From contig JALJCQ010000030.1 of NCBI GenBank assembly GCA_023091665.1, forward strand, positions 808,501 through 872,500: a stretch of DNA of 64,000 nt, read 5' to 3'. The notes under the pieces are model-generated. The model was not told the DNA's origin. It saw nothing but the letters and a program-made list of their open reading frames with translations, and ran no database searches. How positions within the stretch are numbered: position 1 is the first letter of the stretch; every line of letters starts with the position of its first letter. The position numbers and the translations under genes were made by a program. Below, in pieces: positions 55,838 to 64,000 of the stretch. The stretch is from Pythium myriotylum (taxonomy: Eukaryota; Oomycota; Peronosporomycetes; Pythiales; Pythiaceae).

Positions 55838-57772
55838 TCATTTGCCATCGCGCTTGCGCTTGATGTTGTTGCGGCTCTGCATGGCGGCCGACCCCGTGCC
55901 GTCGGAGGCGATCACGTCCGTGACGACGTAGGGCAACGGCATGTTGTTGTCCATCGCTCCAAGCAGCAGTGGATCGAGAGAGATACTGGCTCGCACGAGC
56001 AAGTTTACTCGCTGGATGATTTCTAGAGGGAGCGGACTCAACACGAAGAGAAGTCGTCGCTCTCGGTCAATCGCTCGTACAAGGCCGATGCCCACGCACG
56101 GGGCATGCACCGGCTCCACCTGGATGCGAGGCGGCCGCAGCTCCGCTGGAGACATTTCATCCGGGAATGGCGACCGTTGAGGGTTGATGCAGAGCCCGAC
56201 AACACTGCAGTTTAAGGAAGCAAGCGCTTGGCTCGGCGGGACGGGATTCCCGGAGAAGCCCACGTCCACGGCGTCGAAAGAGACAGCAAAGGGTTTTGCA
56301 GCGGAGTAGGCACCACCGATTGCGTGATTCAGCCGGTCTTTCTCGGTCAGGAAGTGGAGGTTCTGTAGTTTTGTGCGGCTGAGGTCGTTGCAGTTGGTAT
56401 GTGAGAGGAAGTACGAGTGGAGTCGATACAGGCGCATCTCCTTCGAGCTTCGCGGTGCTTGAACAATACTCATGGATGGATCCCAAGGCTCGACGCTGTG
56501 GATTCTCCATTTCCCTGTCGTTGGAACGTCGAACTGCTTGCTTCGCGTGGTGGACAGCAACTGCACGACATGATGAGGGTCTGCGTCAGCGATGACACTG
56601 CAGAGCAAATCGTGGCCCATGCTCTTGACCCAGCCGTCTGTGTTAACTACCAGGGGCACCACATTCCTTTTGCTTTGTCCTGGAGCGTGGGTGCCCCACT
56701 TGCGGTCATACAGTCGCAGGAGGCTCTTCACCGCTTTGATATAGTAGAGAGGATCTGTGCCAGGGTTTGTGCCGCCGCAAAAGAACGAGCGAAACGGACT
56801 TTTCATGTGTGTAAACCCCGGTCCCAACAAAGGTGCCGTCAGCGCGTGGAGTGAAACCATCCCTGGAGGCGTGAGTTCTGGCTGACCCAAGTCGGTGTCG
56901 ATAAAGGCGACCACGTCGTAGAAAGAGAGCAGGCGATTGACCAGGTACCGGCAGAAGGTTGACTTGCCAACGTCCTTGCCTCCACATACGACGATCGTCT
57001 GAGGTGCTGAGTCTGCCAGAAGACTGCGCTCGAGTGCATCCACTGTCGAGCTCCATCCATTCGAGATTTGTATCAATCGCGATGGGTCGGCCACCGCCAA
57101 CTCGCTCAGTACCTGCGTGCTTGTCTTGCCGTCATGGGTTTGGCTGCCGCTTCCGTTTAACTGACTTCCAGTAGTAGCACCAGTGAGTGACTGGTAGACA
57201 TCCTTGCCCACGACGATCTTGAATCCGGGCAGCACGACCTCGCTCTTGCTCGGCACCTCAAAGTAGCACATCACGTTCGCATAGCTCAGCGGCATCGCGC
57301 GGAAGACGAGCACGACCGCAAAGGCCTCGGCGACTTCTCGTGCAAGTCGATCGGCTTCGTGCTCCTCTTCCATGTCGAGCTGGGCGGCCACGCGCGGCTC
57401 CATCTTCGCCAGCAGCTTGGCGCTCGCGTCGTTGAATGGTCCTTGTGCCTCCGCGTCGTGGACAGTCTTCTTCGCTGCGCTGCTGACAGCTGCGACGACC
57501 GACTCGCGCGTTTTTGCCTCGATCACCAGCAGACTGCTCCACTTGGGCGAGTGCACTGCGTAGTACGTCGCGAGCGCCGGGCGCCAGCCGAGCACCTCGG
57601 CGTGCCCTTGGAACAAGCGCACCATCCCCAGCCCCGCGCAGTTGACGGACGTGCCTGGCTGCAGGCCCAGCACGACGACGCGGCCCGACCGTGAGCTGCG
57701 CGCCTGGTACAGCGGCGAGTCGGCTCCATTCACGCTAGTCGCCGCGGCGGGACGCGGGCGCTTGGGCGGCAT
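55838..57772 (-). CDS. NOL9/Grc3-like polynucleotide 5'-kinase
   Basis: A single exon encodes 644 aa from the ATG at 57772. The P-loop GGKDVGKST (about 262-270) is followed by AFIDTDLGQPELTPPGMVSL, SPFRSFFCGGTNPGTDPLYY and LVVNTDGWVKSMGHDLL. This is the Clp1/Grc3 kinase core, and the long extensions on both sides fit NOL9/Grc3 better than Clp1. The family phosphorylates the 5'-OH end of pre-rRNA after ITS2 cleavage, working with the Las1 nuclease in the nucleolus. The C-terminus is basic (NNIKRKRDGK), a likely nuclear or nucleolar signal. It is head-to-head with the PH-C2 giant gene (362 bp). Confidence 0.88.
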   Translation of the reverse strand: MPPKRPRPAAATSVNGADSPLYQARSSRSGRVVVLGLQPGTSVNCAGLGMVRLFQGHAEVLGWRPALATYYAVHSPKWSSLLVIEAKTRESVVAAVSSAAKKTVHDAEAQGPFNDASAKLLAKMEPRVAAQLDMEEEHEADRLAREVAEAFAVVLVFRAMPLSYANVMCYFEVPSKSEVVLPGFKIVVGKDVYQSLTGATTGSQLNGSGSQTHDGKTSTQVLSELAVADPSRLIQISNGWSSTVDALERSLLADSAPQTIVVCGGKDVGKSTFCRYLVNRLLSFYDVVAFIDTDLGQPELTPPGMVSLHALTAPLLGPGFTHMKSPFRSFFCGGTNPGTDPLYYIKAVKSLLRLYDRKWGTHAPGQSKRNVVPLVVNTDGWVKSMGHDLLCSVIADADPHHVVQLLSTTRSKQFDVPTTGKWRIHSVEPWDPSMSIVQAPRSSKEMRLYRLHSYFLSHTNCNDLSRTKLQNLHFLTEKDRLNHAIGGAYSAAKPFAVSFDAVDVGFSGNPVPPSQALASLNCSVVGLCINPQRSPFPDEMSPAELRPPRIQVEPVHAPCVGIGLVRAIDRERRLLFVLSPLPLEIIQRVNLLVRASISLDPLLLGAMDNNMPLPYVVTDVIASDGTGSAAMQSRNNIKRKRDGK

Positions 57773-58134
57773 CGTCGCCAGCTCTGGCCATCCAAAATGA
57801 CCCGCATATTCGTACCCACCCACTTCCGTTTACTCTCCACGTATCTCACCTTGTTTTGTCTATTTACTAAGTACGATATACTCGTCATACACGAACTTAA
57901 CGCGACACAGGAAACCTCCATCCGTTGAATATGGATGGATGAGAGCTGCTTGAAGCGGCGTCTCTCGAGGGCCATGCGACTCTTGACGGGCGCCTAACCC
58001 CGCGTCGCCCACGCGCGCGACTGGTCGCCGCTCGCTCCAAAAGCGCTGGACGGCGAGCCGCCGTTTCGCTCCGTGGCGCCTCGGAGAAGCGCCGCCCCCC
58101 AGAAGCGAGAACGCGCGCGAGCCGTGACGTCGCC
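57773..58134. promoter_or_regulatory. Divergent promoter NOL9 / PH-C2 gene
   Basis: A 362-bp gap. The NOL9 side is AT-rich (57830-57900), and the PH-C2 side is very GC-rich (57990-58134). No coding sequence or clear box was found. Confidence 0.35.
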
Positions 58135-61100
58135 ATGAGCCGCGAGCCGCCGCCCGTGGTGCTCAAGGAAGGCTTCCTGGCCAAGCGCAGCCAGAGCGCG
58201 TGGCCGCTGCCGCGCTTCCAGCGACGGTACTTTCGCCTCGTGGCCGGCGAGCTGCAGTACTTCCACACGCCGCAGGAGGTCGTGCCGCGCCGCCGCGTGC
58301 TGCTACGCCTCGACACGCGCGTGACGCCGACGAACGACCAGGGCTACGAGCGCTGCTTCGTGGTCAAGACCTCCGCGACGCAGAGTTTCTACGTGCAGGC
58401 CGAGAGCGAGATCGAGAAAGATGAGTGGGTCAATGCGATCTACAACGCGCTGCGACGCACAGAAGACGTTGCCGACGTCCCGCGCGTGGAAGACGAGACC
58501 GACCACGCACCGCCCACGTCCGTGCAGCCTGTGGCACCACCGCAACCGCCCGCGAGAATCCTGCTGCATATGACGGTGGTCGAGGCCAAGGGCCTCAAAG
58601 GCGTCAACTACCTCGCCAATGGCAAGAGCGATCCTTTCTGCGTCGTCAACTTTGTCGGCAGGAACGGCGAGCTCGTCCGAAGCGAAGAAGTCAAGACCAA
58701 GTACGTAACGGACACAGTGGATCCTGTCTGGAATCAGCACTTCAAGCTCGGGTACGCCGTGGACCTCTCGTCCGTGGAGGCACTCCACTTTGAGCTGCTG
58801 GACCACGAAGTTTTGGGAAGTCCCAAGCCGTTAGGTTTTGTCAGAGTGCCGCTCTCGACCTTTCAAAGGTCACCAGCGAGCATGGGGCAGTCTGAGCTGG
58901 TTGACCAGTGGTTTCGCGTAGAACCGCCTCCGGATAAAGGAACTGTGATGGACTATGTGACGGGCGGGTCGTCGTCGCCTCGCAATGACCAACGAGAGAA
59001 AGAGACAATGGTCCGAGACCACGGTAAACTCCATCTCGTAATGACGATTGTGGGCCCGAACTTGGTCAACTTCTTCCGAAGTATCGAACACAAGATCGGT
59101 ATGCAGAATCGACTCGCGTCGGACGACATTGACCACACGGACAACCGACTAGAAGTGACGGTTCTTGCTGCCAAGGATCTGATTGCTGCCGACTTCAACA
59201 AATCCAGTGACCCTTTCGTCGAGCTTACATTACTGGACGACAAGGGCAAACCCATTCGAGGTGAGTTTTACCGAACAGCGGTAAAGCAGAAGACCCGGAA
59301 TCCTTCATGGCAAGATGAGCACTACATCTTCGGACGTATTGCCCGTATCGAACACGCCTCGCAGCTCCGTGCACGTGTCATGGACTGGGACGAGCACAGC
59401 AAGAATGACCCGCTAGGTTGCGTCACTATCAACTTGGAACATGTGTCGGCACACAGCCAAGCCGAATGGTTGCCTCTTGAGCCTGAACAGGGGATGGTGA
59501 TCCGTGAGAATCTTGGCTTCATTCAGCTGAAGATAGCACTCGCTGGCGAGACACACGGCGAGCGAAAACGGCGTCTTCAAATCGAAAGAGAGGTTGCATC
59601 AAAGACACATGAGATTTCGATCGAGCAACTCGAGCTTGAGAACGCACAGCACCAGCTTCACGAAGCTGCCTGCTGCCTCGATGGAGCTCGGATCGCATGT
59701 GCGGTGGATGATTACCAGGCTCGAGATCCGCAGTTTTATGGGCTCAATGGATGCATCCATCACTTGAATGCCCAGCTTCCCCGAGCTCATCGGGAGACAG
59801 CCTCGACTGACGAAGGTTTTCAATCGAGGTCTGGCATCGAAGGCCAGGCACTACTTGAAGTTAGTGTTGTTCGCACACACGACTTGAAGAAGGCAGGAAC
59901 GACAGTCATAGCCCCCACTCCGTATGCTGTGATCGAGATGGACCCACCAGTATGCATCGAAGAGTGTAAGCGAGTGAGTGCTCCATTGTCGCCGCAGAAG
60001 AGTAAACGTTTGGAGGCTGGAGTTGCCGCAACTGAAGCCCGCGGTGGTATGTTTGCACGGAGAGTCCAGGGTGAGGTTTCTTCACACCGTTCCAAGTTGG
60101 GGAAGAACGAAGTACGGTCAGAAAAACACATGGACCTCTCGGGTGACGTGCCTGTGCTACGAGTAGAGGTGAAAAGTGGTCATGGACTCACAGGGGTAGA
60201 TTTTGGAGGATATAGTGATCCATACTGTACGTTATCGGTGACCGATCGGTTGACGGGTAAATCTGTCGAAGTCGAGAAGAAGCGTACTGCTGTGATTTCG
60301 AAGACGCTGAACCCCGTGTGGGAGAACGAGGTCTTCGTCTTTGGACACGTAAGCTGATTCTGAACTGTTTTCTGGTCATGGTTTCTAACTCCTTCACTGC
60401 ACTCGCAGAATTTTCCGCTGATGAATGCGGGGTCTTTGTTGATTCATGTCAAAGACCACAACTTGACGCGTAGTACCCCTCTCGGGCGCGTCCAGATCCC
60501 ACTCTCAGACTTATGCCACGCATCCGCGACAACAACTTCGATCTCGTCAACTGCAAAGGAAAAACGATACGCGCTCACACCTGAGCCGTGGATGAAGAAG
60601 CACGCGCAAAATCTCGGAGAGCTTTGCATCCGAACTGAAGTAATTGGAGATGCAACTTTGTTGGCTGAGATGCTGCAACGATCTGCAGCGGAGGATACTC
60701 CTGGAAAAATGCTGAGTTTCTTATCGATGCAGTCGTTCTCCTCTGAAGCCGATATCGGCGCGTCAGCTTTGTCGTCCATGTCACTATCCGGCTACGTTGG
60801 CGAGGAGGACGAAACCGTCGAGGTGATCGAGAAAGGCAAACAGATCCGAACGTCAACTGCAATGGGAGCGTCAGCCATGTGGCGCAAGGAGAAGTTCACG
60901 CTCTCTTTGTCATACCCGGGAATGTTTAGCTCCTCCAGAAGTGACGTGGGCAATCGATACCTGCTTCACTTGAAAATATTCAGTGCTCGCAACCTTCTAG
61001 GTGCTGGAGAAGAAGTGCATGATTACCACGGAAATGATAAAACCCTGCGCACTCGAAATGATCTATTGGGTCGGCGAGCCAAGATCAGCCCATATTTCAC

Positions 61101-64000
61101 TGTGATTCCGGTCCATCGGGAAGGCCAGTTAGAACATTCCGAACGCAAACAGAGTCTTACTGTGTACGGCACTCGTAATCCCAACTGGCCCGATGAAGAG
61201 TTCGTGTTTGATAAGATGAAGAGCATCCAGTCAATTTCACACTTGTCATTGCACGTGTACTCGCGCGATCTCAACAGTGAAGTGACGAGGCCCATTTCAG
61301 AGCTGCTCACCAAAGACGAATGCGCCCAGACAATTCGGTTAAAGCGTTTCCAACTACGCAAAATTGGTTCCTCGGGACTTGTTGACGATGATGGCCTCGA
61401 GGTTCTCGGTTTTGGTCAGCGAGTTCTGGCCTATCGCAGGTGCGGAGATGGCGGTCGTTTCATTCCCGCAAGTGTTCAAAAATATCTCGCATTTCCAAAG
61501 GACGTTTACGAAGTTATGTTTGAGAATGGCGTCGAGAGTGTTGACGATCTGTGGGATTTGTTTTCGCTTGACGCCAGGGGAAAGATAAAATGCATCCACG
61601 CAGATGGTACTGTTGATGTCGGATTCCTTTCTGAAACCGGGGCAGACGTGTCAACTGAGTACGCCGCAAATGTGCCGGTCTCGCTGCTCAAGCCAGTGGA
61701 TGCATTCACTCCTCAAATCGAGAGTGTTATGGCAAGACGAATGGACCCACTGCACGAAATCCAAAAATCGTGGCAAAACCTGAAGCATTCTGTGTCTGGT
61801 CTACAAGTGAGGCTTCTGTCAATCACTGGCCTCCCAAAACATGTTTCAGCGCCTCAATGCATTGTCAAGTTCGTGGGTAACCCTCAGGCCTCACCAGTGA
61901 AAGAGGTATGCACAATCTCATCGACTGGTGAACTCAAGTTGAAGAATGACGTAGAGCTGAGCGAAGCCCTGATAATGGAGGGAGGAATGTCGTGCTTCAA
62001 ACCCGTCGTTGACGAAGACGCAGACTGTGCCGAAGACCAAAAACTATTTAAAACCAAGACGAGCGAGCTGCGAATCGGATTCGAAAGTGACGAAATCGGG
62101 AATGAAATCGAGATGCCAGTAGATCAACGAGCAAATGCAATGAACGGTAAGAACTTTCTGGCGCAGACAGCGAGCTTGTTCATAGAGATTCTGGACGGAG
62201 TCTCGCTTTCAAGGATTGGTTCTGCTCGGGTCGATCTGGTTACGCTACTTAAGGGCCCTCAGGATCTCGACATTCGATTGATACCCCCCGAGAATGTAGA
62301 CTATTACAAATATGTGGGATCGCTCGCACTTCACATTAACTGCACAGAAACCTCAACAGCAACAGTTCTGAAGTCGGAGCATGCACCCGAGGATGCCGTG
62401 AAGGGCGTTAAGAGAAGCGCAGTCTGTGGCGCTACAGTTTGGTATGATATTCGTGAGACAACCGAGACAGTCTCATCTCCTCGATTTTCCAAGGCGAAAA
62501 CGCTTAGCCGCATTGGCAGAAGACAACTGTTGCGCTCATCATTGACACCTACAGAGAATGCTCAGATCGATGCTTTCCATGCGGTGTTGGTCATAATCAT
62601 GAAGCGAATTGTCAGTATTCTCAACGAAATCCGTCTTTTCGAAGACTTCGAGTCCCTGCCGATAGAAGACTTTCCCAAATTCCGCCATTCCCACGCAGTC
62701 AACAGGGACATGAAGAGCGAATGGATTGGCCGTCCAATCAATGAAATCCCGTTGGAAATGCGCAAAACCATTGTGGAAAACCTAGAGTTAGAGCTGTTAG
62801 ATATTTCAGCGAGTACGTGGGCACAGCCACCTCGTGCTGAAGGTACAGTCCTTTCTCGAGAAGAATGGCTAAAAGCGAGAAGTATTCGACAACAGGAACT
62901 CCAGAAAGTGAATGGGTTCTTCATGCAAGATCGAGCAAGTGCCGTGGTGCTAAATATCCCGTGCTGCTTCACCGGAGAAGGAATGGTGTCGTGGATCTTA
63001 CGTGGTGCACCTGTTTTATGGAACGATGAGTGGATCAAGTACTGCCACGATGCACGCATGAAAGATTCCTGCAAACTGAACTGGAAAGACTCCAAGACTG
63101 TTCCTGATCTGTACGCATTAGATCCACCTCGTGTTGAGAAGACCGCATTGATCTGGCTGAATGCACTAAGTGATGTTGGTCACATAGAGAACATCTCGCC
63201 GTCATTGTCTGTTGGAGACGCGAACAAGAAGTTCTATCGAGTAGAAAGACGTCCTGATCGATTTTATCGACTTCGCGAAGTTGAGCGCTGGGTCCGGAAG
63301 GAACCGCTTTCAAAAAGCCTCTTCCCATTGGATCTCGTCGCTGAAGTGGATTGTTATCACCAGGTTGATGTCGTGCCGAAGGCACCGACGACAGTCTCTC
63401 CATCATCCTCACCGAAAAAGGGAAAATCTGTTCCCCCGCCACCTCCTTCTGTCATTGTTCTGTCAAAGGAAGATATCCTAGTTGCCCAGAAGCGAACCTA
63501 CGCCAAAAAACTCCTTGATCACGTTGAAGGAAAACTGGGTCTGCAGAACTCCCTTTCAGGAATACTTTTCTCGAATGAAGTGCAGAGAAGCTCACTGCTG
63601 AAACCTGTTGCAACGAAGACACAACAACTAGTTGCAGAGCAAGTACTCTGGGACTGGAAATACTGTCTTTTCATCCCTGAGAACAAGAAGATCTACGTCT
63701 ACGAGAGTGAGATATCGCCCACACCGGCAATCATACTTGATATGAACAGTAGTGCATGCCATACTTCGTACAACTTCACATATGAAGCAAAAGGTGGATG
63801 GTTTAATGTCGTCGGTGCCACGATTCTTCACGCATCCACCTTGATTGACGGCACAACAAAGTTTGTCCCGATTAGCGATTGGCTTCGCGACAAGCTTATG
63901 AAGGAGGCAGACGATGGTCAGCTCGTGTTTGAGTTCAAGACCTCAGATGCACAACTTTGGATTCAAGCATTTGTACGCGCCAATGTGCGTGTTGACATGA
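58135..64000 (+). CDS. Giant PH - multi-C2 - Tudor-like - DEP - PH protein (3' partial)
   Basis: Exon 1 (58135-60348) and exon 2 (60409 to the window edge) give at least 1935 residues with no stop. A PH domain (about 8-105: GFLAKRSQSAWPLPRFQRRY, FRLV) comes first. Classical C2 domains follow at about 143-250 (GKSDPFCVV) and 340-450 (KSSDPFVELTL). A degenerate one lies near 575, another spans the intron at about 680-770 (GYSDPYCTLSV), and a last one is at about 921-1035. A Tudor-like region (about 1078-1180: GRFIPASVQK, YEVMFENGVES) follows, then a DEP-like domain (about 1578-1680: CFTGEGMVSWIL) and a second PH near 1818-1930. C2, PH and DEP all bind membrane lipids or proteins, so a large Ca2+/phosphoinositide-responsive membrane scaffold is inferred. 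The true C-terminus lies beyond the window. Confidence 0.8.

Overview
The window is nuclear DNA from a GC-rich eukaryote with compact genes and short GT-AG introns, mostly 55-90 nt and often ending in CTAAC..YAG. It combines flagellar proteins (a CFAP52 homologue, an androglobin-like calpain, a Dpy-30-type protein), a bacterial-type receiver domain fused to a NEK-like kinase, a BT1 folate/biopterin transporter, and plant-like F-box and thiamine genes. This mix suggests a stramenopile, most likely an oomycete of the Pythium/Phytophthora type. That assignment is inferred from gene content and architecture, not from a search.

Layout. 0-13.3 kb: the 3' end of an unidentified gene, an androglobin-like calpain, a RanBP2-type zinc-finger protein, a CID protein that would bind the RNA polymerase II CTD, a 2.2 kb gene-poor gap with a decayed coding remnant, a membrane RING-H2 ubiquitin ligase and a Ras GTPase. 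13.5-19.8 kb: a REC-kinase-DEP-DUF547 fusion, a 2.7 kb gene-free stretch and an FCP1/SCP-like phosphatase. 20-32 kb: a BCL7-like chromatin protein, a Dpy-30-type protein, long-form tRNase Z with an unusual insert, a TTD14-like NTPase, an LRR protein, and a TenA-ThiD thiamine fusion whose large intron carries a TPP riboswitch. 32-36 kb: three tandem F-box paralogues of the plant At4g00755 type. 37.6-45 kb: a MYND protein with three WASHC3-like repeats, AATF/Bfr2, a BT1 transporter and ribosomal protein eL13. 45.6-64 kb: SAC3/GANP mRNA-export scaffold, CFAP52, an M17 leucine aminopeptidase, a small membrane protein, the NOL9/Grc3 RNA kinase, and a giant PH-C2-Tudor-DEP-PH protein that runs off the window.

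Genes alternate strand almost throughout. Ten head-to-head pairs share presumed bidirectional promoters, many with CCAAT boxes and a GAGGAGCT(C/A) motif, and tail-to-tail pairs lie as little as 27-100 bp apart. Several genes serve RNA metabolism or ribosome biogenesis (tRNase Z, NOL9/Grc3, AATF, eL13, SAC3, CID protein), but there is no operon-like functional clustering. Exon models come from reading splice signals and reading-frame continuity by eye. They are consistent in phase but not backed by transcripts.
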